From Sulfurimonas sp. (lineage in GTDB: Bacteria > Campylobacterota > Campylobacteria > Campylobacterales > Sulfurimonadaceae), in the NCBI RefSeq assembly GCF_029027585.1, contig NZ_CP093397.1:1911405-1975404 (forward strand): a DNA stretch of 64,000 nt, given 5' to 3'. Shown here piece by piece: positions 1-9,524 of the stretch. A program made the position numbers and the translations under genes. How positions within the stretch are numbered: position 1 is the first letter of the stretch; every line of letters starts with the position of its first letter. Below the pieces are notes generated by a model. The model was not told the DNA's origin, did not search any database, and was given only the letters and a program-made list of their open reading frames with translations.

Positions 1-693
1 GAAGTAAATAAGAGTTTAAAAACTTCAGCCATTGATTTTTTAACAAAATCGGCAGCAGTAAATTATTCATATAATTTTTCATGGATGGGCAGACCTATAA
101 TTCAATACCCTCAAGATATCATAGCAATGCAAGAAATAATTTGGGAAGTTAAGCCAGATTTGATTATAGAAACTGGTATAGCACATGGAGGGTCTTTAAT
201 ATTTTCTGCATCAATGCTTACCCTTTTGGAAGCTTGCGGTGAGATAGAAAATGGTCAAGTTTTAGGTATTGATATAGACATAAGAGCGCATAATAAAGAA
301 GCAATTGAAACTCATCCTATGAGTAAAAAGATAACTATGTTTGAAGGCTCAAGTATAGATGATGTAATGATTGCTAAAGTTCATGAATTCGCTAAAAGAG
401 GTAAGAAAATATTAGTTTGTTTAGATAGTAATCATACTCATGAACATGTATTGGCAGAACTCAGAGCTTATGCAAATTTAGCTAGTATTGGTAGTTATTG
501 TATAGTATTTGATACATTAATTGAAGATATGCCTAAAGGATTTTATGATAGACCATGGGATAAAGGTGATAATGCAAAGACAGCTGTATGGGAATATCTA
601 AAAGAAAATGATAATTTTGAAATAGACAAGCAGATAGATAATAAATTATTAATTTCTGTTGCTCCTGATGGATATTTAAAAAGAATAAAATAA
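1..693 (+). CDS. CmcI-like (cephalosporin hydroxylase family) protein, 5' truncated by window
   Basis: The open frame runs from base 1 without a stop, so the gene begins outside the window; the ATG at 85 is internal because the residues before it (NYSYNFSWMGRP) continue the family's conserved stretch. The visible 230 residues look like the CmcI/RhlB-type family with a Rossmann methyltransferase fold. ETGIAHGGSL fits the SAM-binding glycine loop, and LVCLDSNHTHEHV is a conserved segment later in the fold. Such proteins are common in LPS and capsule loci, where they are presumed to modify sugars; the substrate is unknown. It is followed by a glycosyltransferase on the same strand, which supports a role in surface glycan synthesis. 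Confidence 0.75.
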   Translation, partial: EVNKSLKTSAIDFLTKSAAVNYSYNFSWMGRPIIQYPQDIIAMQEIIWEVKPDLIIETGIAHGGSLIFSASMLTLLEACGEIENGQVLGIDIDIRAHNKEAIETHPMSKKITMFEGSSIDDVMIAKVHEFAKRGKKILVCLDSNHTHEHVLAELRAYANLASIGSYCIVFDTLIEDMPKGFYDRPWDKGDNAKTAVWEYLKENDNFEIDKQIDNKLLISVAPDGYLKRIK

Positions 694-722
694 ATTTATT
701 AATTAGATTAACCTAAAGGAAT

Positions 723-1614
723 ATGTTGGATGAAAAGCTAAAACCTATTGTTAGTATTGGTATGCCAGTGTATAATAATAAAGAGACTATTTCAGAAGCT
801 ATTGATACAATATTGAATCAAAGTTTTAGTGATTTTGAATTAATTATTTCAGATAATGCTTCCACTGATGGAACAGAAGATATTTGTCATAGTTTCGCAG
901 AAAAAGACTCTCGTATTACCTATACACGACAGAAAAAAAATACAGGACTTTATAATTTTGTATATGTTTATGAAAAAGCAAAAGGTGAGTTTTTTATGTG
1001 GGCACCTGCTCACTATAGTAGAAGTTTAGATTTTATTGAAAATAGTTTAGATGTACTAAAAAAAAAATCCAGAGTGCACATTTGCCGTGACTCCAAATTG
1101 TTGGATTGGAGAAGAAGAACATCCTGAAAATTTTTATAGGTTTTCTTTTGAAGGTACAGTATATGAGAGGGTATCAAAGTATATGAAACTTTATATGAAA
1201 TCACATGCTTGCTTTTATGGACTATTTCGTCGTTCAGCAATGGAAGGTGTAGAAAAATTAACAAATTATTATATCGCATTTGATAATGCATTTATAGTAA
1301 GACAGCTTCTTAAAGGTGAATTTAAAAGATCAAGTGATGGTTTGCTAGTAGTTGGTAAAGGACAAAGTTCGAACCCTGATTATATTTCAACTTGGCAAAC
1401 TAAACCAATACATTATATATTTCCATTATATGATTTTTCAAAAGATGTTATTATTATGATTATGAAATCAAAAGATATATTATTTCAAGAGAAACTTATT
1501 TTATTCATTAAGATTTTTATTGAAAATATGAAAGCATATAAAATGATTATTAGATATTGGTTAGTTAGAATAATAAAAAAAGTTGGTATTTATGACTTTA
1601 TTAAAAAGAAATAA
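723..1614 (+). pseudogene. Family 2 glycosyltransferase broken by a frameshift at an A10 tract
   Basis: The first part (723-1127) has a typical GT2 start: VSIGMPVYNNKETISEAI, then SDNASTDGT, the nucleotide-sugar-binding acidic region. The rest of the protein (GEEEHPENFYRFSFEG onward) is read in another frame up to 1614. The two frames join at a run of ten A at 1058-1067. Nine A would give ...LKKNPECTFAVTPNCW and one continuous protein of about 297 residues. As written, the product stops shortly after the tract and lacks the acceptor half. The cause could be a real mutation, slippage-based phase variation or a sequencing error. The enzyme would add a sugar to the surface polysaccharide; the specificity cannot be read. 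Confidence 0.75.
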
Positions 1615-1623
1615 AAACTAACT

Positions 1624-3375
1624 TTATAGAAAAATATCTTTTAGTTGAGTTTTGGTAAATAAAATATTACCAATAAATTTGGCACCATCTTTCGTTGCAT
1701 GTTCTGTATCAAAACTAATGAAATTACCATTATTAGTAAAAACTGGAACTTTTTTATCGTCATTCATTATTAATTTAAGAATATCTATATAATGATTTCT
1801 CCAAATCTCTTTCTCTATTTCATTAGCAATAAATGTACTACTATTTACACTCACACTATATTTAGGAATATTTTGAAAATCCTTATTAATCAAGAAGTTA
1901 TTATTGAATCCAAAGTTTTTTGTTCCAACCAGATAAAATTTACCTTTAGCTTCCATTTTAAGTAGCTGAAATAATTTTTTAGAATTAATTATAAGCTCTT
2001 TTTTATTGATTACATTTGTCATACCAGCAGAAGATACAGCAATTACTATATCTGCTTGTTTGATTAAATTTATTGCGTTGCCTTGTTGTGCTGATGGTAG
2101 TAATATGATTTCGAATTTATCTAATTTATCATTAGCCCTTATCATATTTATAAAATCTCTAGCAAACGAATTACCAATTATTAATAAGTGTGATTTATTT
2201 GAAATAAAATTAGTTTTAATATATTTGTTTGGTTCATCACAATATTTTTGTGGGTTTTTTCCATAATTATATTTTGAATAAGATTGAAATCCATATGAAT
2301 AATGTAAACTTAATCCAATAACAAACAATATTGTACTCAAAAAAATTAAAATAGTATAGAAATTTTTATTGGAGATTTTATTTTTATATCTAAACACATT
2401 CTCAACATATCTCCATGATAAATAAGCCAACGGGATTGAAAATAACACAAATATAGACTGTAAATATACTTCAGCTTCTCCTTCAACACTAAGTCTCAAA
2501 AAAACTAATAATGGCATATGGAATAAGTAAATACTATAGCTTATAGTACCTAAGAATAGTAATGGTTTAATTGATAATATTTTTCCTATCTTAGTACTAT
2601 TAGATGAATATAAAATAATAATAACTGTTCCAACAACTGGTAAAAGAGTATAGATAGCTTGATTGTTAGAAATATAATATGGAAATATATATGAAAAAAC
2701 AATAAAAGCTAAACCTATTGTTGCTATTAAATTATTGGGAGCTACTTTATATTTAGATAGAAATAAAGTAACCAATGAACCAGCCAGTAATTCCCACATT
2801 CTATGAGTTATAATTAAAAAATTCAGTTCTTTATTATCACTAAAATATGATAAAGTAAAACTACTTATAAACAATAAAACAATCAATAATACTAAGGCAT
2901 TGAATTTTTTATAAATAAAAATCATTATTAATGGTATGAAAAAATAATATTGATCTTCAACTCCAAGAGACCAAGTGTGATAAAGTGGTTTAAACTCAGT
3001 TGCTAAACTCCAATAACCTGATGTTAAGTAAAGTAATATATTGTTCGCTGATAAGATTGTAGCTACTAGAGATTGTCCATAATTTTTTAAATCATACGGC
3101 AACATTGTAAAAAAAGAGATAATAGTTGTAATTAAGGAAATAAAGATCAATGCTGGTAATATTCTTCTTAATCTCTTATTCCAAAAAGATAAAATTGAAA
3201 ACTTTCCATTCTCTAAATCATTAAATATTAAGGTCGTGATTAAGAATCCACTTATCACAAAAAAAATGTCTACTCCTAAAAATCCACCTTCGAATCCTTG
3301 AAGATGAGCATGAAAGAATAGTACAGGGATTACTGCTAATGCGCGTAATCCATTAATGTCACTTCTATATTTCAT
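1624..3375 (-). CDS. Membrane acyltransferase, family 3, with C-terminal SGNH domain (OafA-like)
   Basis: 583 residues. The first ~345 residues form an acyltransferase-3 membrane domain with about ten hydrophobic segments; the family start is clear in YRSDINGLRALAVIPVLFFH and in GFLGVDIFFVISGFLI. The remaining ~240 residues form an extracytoplasmic SGNH-hydrolase-like domain: IIGNSFARDF supplies the first block and DTEHATKDG, near residue 565, the late D-x-x-H block. This architecture O-acetylates LPS O-antigen or capsule sugars (OafA/OatA type). The gene runs opposite to its glycan neighbours and converges with the broken glycosyltransferase, so it is probably expressed from its own promoter in 3376-3498. 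Confidence 0.85.
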   Translation of the reverse strand: MKYRSDINGLRALAVIPVLFFHAHLQGFEGGFLGVDIFFVISGFLITTLIFNDLENGKFSILSFWNKRLRRILPALIFISLITTIISFFTMLPYDLKNYGQSLVATILSANNILLYLTSGYWSLATEFKPLYHTWSLGVEDQYYFFIPLIMIFIYKKFNALVLLIVLLFISSFTLSYFSDNKELNFLIITHRMWELLAGSLVTLFLSKYKVAPNNLIATIGLAFIVFSYIFPYYISNNQAIYTLLPVVGTVIIILYSSNSTKIGKILSIKPLLFLGTISYSIYLFHMPLLVFLRLSVEGEAEVYLQSIFVLFSIPLAYLSWRYVENVFRYKNKISNKNFYTILIFLSTILFVIGLSLHYSYGFQSYSKYNYGKNPQKYCDEPNKYIKTNFISNKSHLLIIGNSFARDFINMIRANDKLDKFEIILLPSAQQGNAINLIKQADIVIAVSSAGMTNVINKKELIINSKKLFQLLKMEAKGKFYLVGTKNFGFNNNFLINKDFQNIPKYSVSVNSSTFIANEIEKEIWRNHYIDILKLIMNDDKKVPVFTNNGNFISFDTEHATKDGAKFIGNILFTKTQLKDIFL

Positions 3376-3498
3376 CCAATTCCTTACTTTATTTAAGTTT
3401 AATTATGAATTATATCAAAATATATCATATACACAATAATTTAAGGATTAAAAAATAATCTATATAATACAATCTACAATTGAAAGGTAAATAATAAT
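3376..3498 (+). promoter_or_regulatory. Divergent intergenic promoter region of the glycan locus
   Basis: This 123-bp region separates the minus-strand acyltransferase from the plus-strand glycan genes. It is almost pure A+T and carries a TATAAT match at 3463-3468, about 30 bp before the next start codon. GAAAGG at 3481-3486 is a usable ribosome-binding site. I see no convincing -35 box, so the promoter call is tentative. Confidence 0.35.
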
Positions 3499-4447
3499 AT
3501 GATATTTAAAAAATTTATAAAAGAAATATTACGAAAAGCATTTGATTTAAAGTCATCTAATTTAAAGATTGATGATTCGAAAATTTTATTGGCACAAACT
3601 CTCGTAAGAGAAAATAAAAATAGTATGTTTTTAAATATACAAGATGCAGAATTTAAAGTATTTTCACAATGGGGTGAAGATGGAATAATTCAATACTTGA
3701 TAAATAAATTACCTATTAAAAATAAAGTATTTATTGAATTTGGTGTTGAAGATTATACAGAATCAAATACAAGATTTTTACTAGAAAATGACAATTGGTC
3801 TGGTTTAGTAATGGATGGTTCTATAGATAATATAAATCAAATAAAAAACAATCATATATATTGGAAATATGATTTATTAGCAAAAGATATTTTTATAACT
3901 AAAGATAATATAAACGATACTATTGAAAATTATATGACAAACCATGATTTTGACAAAGAAATAGGTTTTATTAAGTGTAGATATTGATGGAAATGATTAT
4001 TATATTTGGGATGCTATAGATTCAATCGATCCAGTGATTGTTATTTGTGAATATAATTCTGTATTTGGAAGTAAATCTAGTATTACAGTTCCATATGATG
4101 ATCAATTTGTTAGAACAAAAAAACACTATTCTAACTTGTACTTTGGGGCCTCTATAAAGGCATTCTATACATTGGCAAAATCAAAAGGTTATGAGTTTAT
4201 TGGTACAAATAAAAATTCTGTAAATGCATTTTTTGTTAAAAGTGAATATGCAAATAAATATATTCCAGAGCTTGTAACAACACTTGATGAAGATATGGAA
4301 ATGTCAAAATTTAGAGAGTCTAGGGATGAAAATGGTAATCTGACTTTTCTTAGAGATGGTGAGCGCATTAATTTAATAAAGTCAATGCCTGTGATAAATT
4401 TAGATAATGGCGAGTTGGTATCATTATCTAAATTATTAAAGATTTAG
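3499..4447 (+). pseudogene. FkbM-like methyltransferase-fold protein, frameshifted
   Basis: Two frames (3499-3987 and 4034-4447) make one ~315-residue protein if a single A near 3973 is removed: the text then reads IGFISVDIDGNDYYIWDAI in place of IGFIKCRY and a stop. The N-terminal part has QWGEDGIIQYLI and VFIEFGVEDYTESNTRFLL, and the C-terminal part VIVICEYNSVFG. This is a family common in LPS and capsule clusters and distantly related to FkbM SAM methyltransferases. The indel is not in a long homopolymer, which makes real decay somewhat more likely than for the A10 case, though an assembly error is possible. It sits just upstream of a glycosyltransferase gene, presumably in the same transcript. 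Confidence 0.65.
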
Positions 4448-4455
4448 GTTAGAAA

Positions 4456-5559
4456 ATGAAAGTGTTGTATGATTATCAAATATTTTCTCTACAAAAATAT
4501 GGTGGTATATCCAGATATTTTTATGAGCTTATTAAGCAATATGAGTGTATTGAAAATATTGAAGTAAAAGTTCCGTTACTAGTGTCAAATAATCATTATA
4601 TATCAGATAAAAGATATGTACAACATATTAATTTACTTCCAAATAAAGAGTTTAGAGGAAAACATAGGCTTCTTGCACCAATAAATAAAATCAATTCAAT
4701 TCAGAAAATTAAAATGAAAAACTATGATGTATTTCACCCAACATACTATGATCCGTATTTTTTAAAATATATTGGTGCAACACCATTTATATTGACTGTA
4801 TATGATATGATACACGAAAAATTTAGTGAATTTGTTTCTAAAAATGATTTAGCAGCTAATAATAAAAAAATATTACTTGAAAAAGCATCTAAAATTATAG
4901 CAATTTCTGAAAATACAAAAAAGGATTTGATAGAAATTTTTAAGATAAGTGCGGAGAAAATTACTGTTGTTCATCTTGCAACCTCAATGAAGATTAATAA
5001 TGATTTTAAGATAAAAATAAAACTTCCTAGTAAATATATTCTTTTTGTTGGAACAAGACAAGGATATAAAAATTTTAGCAAATTTATTAAGGCTGTATCT
5101 AAAATTATAGATAAAGAAATGGATTTATATATTTTATGTGTAGGTGCAGGTAAATTTACATCTGATGAAATAAATTTATTTAATGAGTTGAGTATAAAAG
5201 ATAAAGTTTTACAATTTGACTTGGATGATGAGTCTTTATCCCAGTTTTATAAAAATGCCTTGATGTTCGTTTTCCCTTCTTTATACGAAGGTTTTGGTAT
5301 TCCAATTTTAGAAGCATTTGCGTGTCAGTGTCCACTCGTATGTAGCAATACTAGTTCATTCCCTGAAGTTGCTGAAGATGCTGCGGAATATTTTGATCCA
5401 TATAGTGAATTATCAATTTATCAAGCTATAGAAAATGTATTGGAGAACGAAGAACAAAGAAAATTATTAGTAGAAAATGGTACTAAGAGATTAAAATATT
5501 TTTCATGGGAACAAACAGCATTAGAGACTAAAAAAGTTTATGAAAGTACTATGAAATGA
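4456..5559 (+). CDS. Family 4 (GT-B) glycosyltransferase
   Basis: 367 residues, full length for a GT4 enzyme. The N-terminal domain opens with MKVLYDYQIFSLQKYGGISRYF, with the glycine-rich acceptor-domain loop. The C-terminal donor-binding domain starts near KYILFVGTRQGYKNF and contains SLYEGFGIPILEAFACQCP, the retaining GT4 E-x7-E signature, followed by SSFPEVAEDAAEYFDP. It transfers a hexose-type sugar from a nucleotide donor to the growing lipid-linked glycan on the cytoplasmic face of the membrane. Its stop overlaps the start of the GDP-mannose dehydratase by 4 bp (ATGA), showing translational coupling. Donor and acceptor are not predictable from sequence. Confidence 0.85.
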   Translation: MKVLYDYQIFSLQKYGGISRYFYELIKQYECIENIEVKVPLLVSNNHYISDKRYVQHINLLPNKEFRGKHRLLAPINKINSIQKIKMKNYDVFHPTYYDPYFLKYIGATPFILTVYDMIHEKFSEFVSKNDLAANNKKILLEKASKIIAISENTKKDLIEIFKISAEKITVVHLATSMKINNDFKIKIKLPSKYILFVGTRQGYKNFSKFIKAVSKIIDKEMDLYILCVGAGKFTSDEINLFNELSIKDKVLQFDLDDESLSQFYKNALMFVFPSLYEGFGIPILEAFACQCPLVCSNTSSFPEVAEDAAEYFDPYSELSIYQAIENVLENEEQRKLLVENGTKRLKYFSWEQTALETKKVYESTMK

Positions 5560-6509
5560 AAACAGTATTAATTACAGGTATTACAGGACAAGATGGTGCA
5601 TATTTAGCTAAATTACTTCTTGAAAAAAATTATATGGTTATTGGTACAGTTAGAAGTAATAGATGCACCAACACAAAAAGTTTTCAATATCTTGGTATTG
5701 AAAAAGATATTATTTTAGAAGAACTTGATCTTTTAGATATGGCAAATATAATTAGAATAATTCAGAAATATAAACCCGATGAAATATATAATTTAGCAGC
5801 GCAGAGTTCAGTAGGCTTATCTTACTCCCAACCTATAGGAACTTTTTCATTTAATACAATATCTGTAAATAACTTATTGGAAAGTATAAGACTTTTTAGT
5901 CCAGATACAAAATTATATCAAGCTTCTAGTAGTGAAATGTATGGTAGAGTTGAAAATATGCCAATTAGAATTGAAACTCCAATGCATCCAATAAGCCCAT
6001 ACGGGGTTTCTAAAATGGCTGCTCATTTTATGGTTACAACATATAGAGAATCATATAATATATATGCTTCAAATGGAATACTTTTTAATCATGAGTCTTT
6101 TCTCCGTAGTGGTAATTTTTTTATTAAGAAAGTTATTAGAGATTCTATAGCTATAAAGAATAACACTTTAAAAGAATTAAGAGTAGGAAATCTTAATGTA
6201 AAAAGAGATTTTGGGTATGCTCCTAAGTATGTTGAAGTTATGTGGAAAATGATGCAACTTGATGAACCTGATGATTTTATTATATGCTCAGGTAAATCAG
6301 TTTTACTTAGAGATATTGTAGATTATATTTTTGATAGAATGAATTTGAGTAAAAAATTGATTGTTGTTGATGATAGCTTATTTAGACCAAATGAAATTAA
6401 AGATATTTATGGAGATAATTCAAAAGCCAAAAATATTTTGGATTGGAACTATGATGATTCTTTTTACGATATTTTGGATATTTTGATAGAAGAGGAAATG
6501 GCACAATAA
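5556..6509 (+). CDS. gmd: GDP-mannose 4,6-dehydratase
   Basis: 317-residue extended SDR enzyme making GDP-4-keto-6-deoxy-D-mannose. The NAD(P)-binding loop is GITGQDGAYLAKLL at the N-terminus. The catalytic serine region is ASSSEMYG, and the YGVSKMAAH block supplies the Y-x3-K pair. NHESFLRSGNFF and VGNLNVKRDFGYAPKYV match Gmd substrate-binding blocks. It is shorter than the usual ~345-370 residues, mainly between the catalytic region and the C-terminus. No GDP-fucose synthase or Rmd-type reductase is in the window, so the next step (L-fucose, D-rhamnose or a related sugar) must be encoded elsewhere. It is coupled to the upstream GT4 gene. Confidence 0.85.
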   Translation: MKTVLITGITGQDGAYLAKLLLEKNYMVIGTVRSNRCTNTKSFQYLGIEKDIILEELDLLDMANIIRIIQKYKPDEIYNLAAQSSVGLSYSQPIGTFSFNTISVNNLLESIRLFSPDTKLYQASSSEMYGRVENMPIRIETPMHPISPYGVSKMAAHFMVTTYRESYNIYASNGILFNHESFLRSGNFFIKKVIRDSIAIKNNTLKELRVGNLNVKRDFGYAPKYVEVMWKMMQLDEPDDFIICSGKSVLLRDIVDYIFDRMNLSKKLIVVDDSLFRPNEIKDIYGDNSKAKNILDWNYDDSFYDILDILIEEEMAQ

Positions 6510-6561
6510 TATAATGTTGATATTTCATCATTTAGTTATTATTAAAAAAAAAAGGTATAAA

Positions 6562-7350
6562 ATGTATTATTTATCTATTGTTACAGTTGCATATAACAAT
6601 GTTGAAGGACTAGAAAGAACAAAAGAATCTATTTTCCCACTTCCAGAGAACTGTGAATGGATTATAGTAGATGCTAATTCAACAGATGGAACTAGTCAAT
6701 ACTTAGCTAAATTACCTACTAAAAATAATATTAAATATATTAGTGAACCAGATAAAGGTATATTTGATGGCATGAACAAAGGTATTAAAATGGCTTCTGG
6801 AGAATATATTGTCTTTTTAAATTCAGGGGATATGTTCCAAACAGATGTTTTCCATAAATTGAGCATCGAGGAAAATACTAAGTCAGATATATTAGTATAT
6901 AATTATATTCCATTAGACCCTAATCTAAATATTTCAAATGCTCGAAAAATTTCTATAGATTTGTCTATTTTAAAACAGCGTAGCTGTATTCCTCATCAGA
7001 GTACATTAATAAGAAAAGATGTATTTAATAAAATAGGGGAACATAATTTAATATATATGGTCGCTTCAGATTATGATTTCTTTTTAAAAGCCTATCTTAA
7101 TAATATTTCATTTCATTTTGATTTAGACAAATATTTATCATATTTTGTACAAGATGGGACATCTTTTAAGACAAGAAATGCTATTAAACAAGCATTAGAA
7201 AGTCGATTAATTCAGATTGACAATTATGGGTCATATTCAAAACAACAATTTTTTATGTATATGTTAAAATATTTATTATCATTTATTCCTTATGCAGATA
7301 AAATCAACTTATTATTAAGAAAACTGTTGTTACATAAAGTTAATCCATAA
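6562..7350 (+). CDS. Family 2 glycosyltransferase (WcaE-like)
   Basis: I start the gene at the ATG at 6562, which follows AAAAGG and opens the family's first strand (MYYLSIVTVAYNNVEGL); an upstream in-frame ATG at 6514 would add 16 residues with no family match. The GT-A donor site is IIVDANSTDGTSQYL. EPDKGIFDGMNKGI and FLNSGD are typical of the subgroup that includes colanic acid WcaE. A hydrophobic C-terminus may touch the membrane. It is an inverting transferase of the surface glycan pathway with unknown donor. A TATAAT element follows it at about 7370, so the next gene may begin a new transcript. Confidence 0.8.
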   Translation: MYYLSIVTVAYNNVEGLERTKESIFPLPENCEWIIVDANSTDGTSQYLAKLPTKNNIKYISEPDKGIFDGMNKGIKMASGEYIVFLNSGDMFQTDVFHKLSIEENTKSDILVYNYIPLDPNLNISNARKISIDLSILKQRSCIPHQSTLIRKDVFNKIGEHNLIYMVASDYDFFLKAYLNNISFHFDLDKYLSYFVQDGTSFKTRNAIKQALESRLIQIDNYGSYSKQQFFMYMLKYLLSFIPYADKINLLLRKLLLHKVNP

Positions 7351-7369
7351 AAACAACAAATTGTGAGTG

Positions 7370-7375
7370 TATAAT
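7370..7375 (+). promoter_or_regulatory. Possible -10 element before capE
   Basis: A TATAAT hexamer lies in the 47-bp gap between the GT2 gene and capE, preceded by a TGTGAG stretch that could act as an extended -10. No good -35 is visible. It would let the capE-F-G block be transcribed separately from the upstream glycosyltransferases. Confidence 0.3.
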
Positions 7376-7397
7376 ATCAAAATTAAAAGGTACAAAA

Positions 7398-8420
7398 ATG
7401 TTTAAAAATAAAATACTATTGATAACAGGCGGAACAGGTTCATTCGGAAATGCAGTTCTGCGTAATTTTTTAGATACTGATATAAAAGAGATAAGAATCT
7501 TTTCTCGTGATGAGTTAAAGCAAGATGATATGCGAAAAAAATATAATAATGAAAAGATGAAATTTTACATTGGTGATGTAAGAGATACTAATTCTTTAGA
7601 TGATGCTATAAAAAATGTTGATTTTATTTTTCATGCAGCGGCACTTAAGCAAGTACCATCTTGTGAGTTTTACCCTATGCAAGCAGTACAAACCAATGTA
7701 ATTGGAACTGAGAATGTTCTAAATACTGCTATAAAATACAAGGTAAAAAAAGTTATAGTTTTAAGTACAGATAAAGCTGTATATCCTATTAATGCTATGG
7801 GAATAAGTAAAGCAATGATGGAAAAAGTTGCAGTAGCAAAATCAAGAAATTTAAATGATAATGAAACAACTATTTGTTGTACTAGATATGGAAACGTTAT
7901 GGCAAGTCGAGGTTCTGTGATACCATTGTTTATAAATCAGATTAGAGAAGGGAAAGAGATAACTATTACAGACCCAAATATGACTAGATTTATGATGAGT
8001 TTAGATGACGCAGTTGATTTAGTTATGTTTGCATTTAAAAATGGCAAGAATGGGGATATATTCGTACAAAAAGCACCGGCTGCTACAATTGAACTTTTAG
8101 CGAATACATTAAAAAATATATTAAAAAGACCTGATCATATTATAAAAACTATAGGTACAAGACATGGTGAAAAATTGTATGAAACTCTACTGACGAGGGA
8201 AGAGATGGTAAGTGCAATAGATATGGATAAATATTATAGAATACCATCTGATACAAGAGATTTAAATTATAGTAAGTTTTTTATAGATGGAGAAGTGATA
8301 ACAGAAGCTATAGATTACCATTCTCATAATACAAATAGATTAAATAAAGATGAAATGAGAGAGATGATATTGAACCTGCATGAAGTACAAGATGAACTCA
8401 AAGAGTTTGGAATAGTATAA
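7398..8420 (+). CDS. capE: UDP-GlcNAc 4,6-dehydratase/5-epimerase (CapE/WbjB type)
   Basis: 340-residue SDR enzyme, first step toward UDP-N-acetyl-L-fucosamine. The nucleotide loop is TGGTGSFG near residue 10. The active-site block STDKAVYPINAMGISKAMMEK carries methionine where classical SDRs have the catalytic tyrosine, a hallmark of inverting 4,6-dehydratases of the FlaA1/CapE group. TRYGNVMASRGSVIPLF is another family block. The call to CapE rather than PseB rests on the next two genes, which are CapF and CapG in order. Its stop abuts the CapF start, indicating coupling. Confidence 0.85.
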   Translation: MFKNKILLITGGTGSFGNAVLRNFLDTDIKEIRIFSRDELKQDDMRKKYNNEKMKFYIGDVRDTNSLDDAIKNVDFIFHAAALKQVPSCEFYPMQAVQTNVIGTENVLNTAIKYKVKKVIVLSTDKAVYPINAMGISKAMMEKVAVAKSRNLNDNETTICCTRYGNVMASRGSVIPLFINQIREGKEITITDPNMTRFMMSLDDAVDLVMFAFKNGKNGDIFVQKAPAATIELLANTLKNILKRPDHIIKTIGTRHGEKLYETLLTREEMVSAIDMDKYYRIPSDTRDLNYSKFFIDGEVITEAIDYHSHNTNRLNKDEMREMILNLHEVQDELKEFGIV

Positions 8421-9523
8421 ATGAAAATACTTGTGACAGGTTCAGAAGGTTTTATTGCTAAAAATTTAATAGAACATTTAATAAGAGATGAGAATATTAA
8501 ATTATATTTATATAGTAAAAAAGATTCTAAAATTATTTTAGAAGCATACTTGAAAGAAGTTGATTTTATATTCCATTTAGCCGGTGTTAATAGACCTGAA
8601 AGAATAAATGAATTTTATGAAGGTAATGCTAGTTTTACAAAAAATATTATAGATATTTTAATAAAAAATAATAAAAAAACTCCAATTTTACTATCCTCAT
8701 CAACTCAAGTCATTTTAGACAATGATTATGGGAGAAGTAAGTTAGAAGCTGAAAATATATTATTAGATTATTCAAAAAAAATGAATGTCAATATCTATAT
8801 CTATAGATTACCAAATGTATTTGGTAAATGGTGTAAACCAAACTATAATTCTGTGCTAGCTACTTGGTGTTATAATATTGCAAATGATTTAGAAATACAA
8901 GTGAATAATAAAGAAACAAAATTAAGTTTAGTTTATGTAGATGATGTAATTAAATCTTTTATAAATAAGTTAAATACCAAAGAAACGAAAGATATTTTGA
9001 TATAGATATAGTTTATAAAAAAACTTTGGGTGATATTGAAAATCTACTTTATAAGTTTAGAGTGAATAGACATACATTAGTTATGCAAGAAGTTGGAAGT
9101 GGATTTAAACGAGCTTTGTATGCTACATACTTAAGTTATCTATCAACTAATAATTTTTCATATACTTTAAAAGGGCATAAAGATAATAGAGGAACATTTT
9201 ATGAAATTCTTAAAACTATTGACAACGGTCAGTTTTCTTTATCTACAACGGCACCTGGTATAGTTAGAGGTGGACACTATCATCATACAAAGAATGAAAA
9301 ATTTCTAGTTGTTAAAGGGATGGCTACTATTGAATTTAGACATATTGTAACAAATGAAAAAATTAGTTATGATGTAAGTGAAAAAAAAATGGAGATAGTG
9401 GAGATGATTCCTGGGTATACACATAATATTACCAATACAGGTAATGAAGAGATGCTACTATTTTTATGGGCTAATGAAAACTATGACGATAAAAATCCTG
9501 ATACATATTTTCTAGAGGTATAA
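8421..9523 (+). pseudogene. capF: CapF/WbjC-type bifunctional epimerase-reductase, frameshifted as written
   Basis: CapF has an N-terminal SDR reductase and a C-terminal cupin epimerase and converts the CapE product toward UDP-2-acetamido-2,6-dideoxy-L-talose. Both halves are here: TGSEGFIAKNLIEHL at the start, and HKDNRGTFYEIL, PGIVRGGHYHHTKNEKFLVV and PGYTHNITNTG in the cupin. They are read in two frames (8421-9005 and 9026-9523). One extra T in the T4 run at 8995-8998 would restore the link ...DIFDIDIVYKKTLGDIENLL and a ~368-residue protein. Everything else matches a working enzyme, so an assembly indel is as likely as a real mutation. The gene lies between intact capE and capG. Confidence 0.8.
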
Positions 9524-9524
9524 A

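Noticed and set aside
2006-2266. Plus-strand frame opposite the acyltransferase gene
   Set aside because: It mirrors the SGNH domain coding region and lacks a ribosome site.
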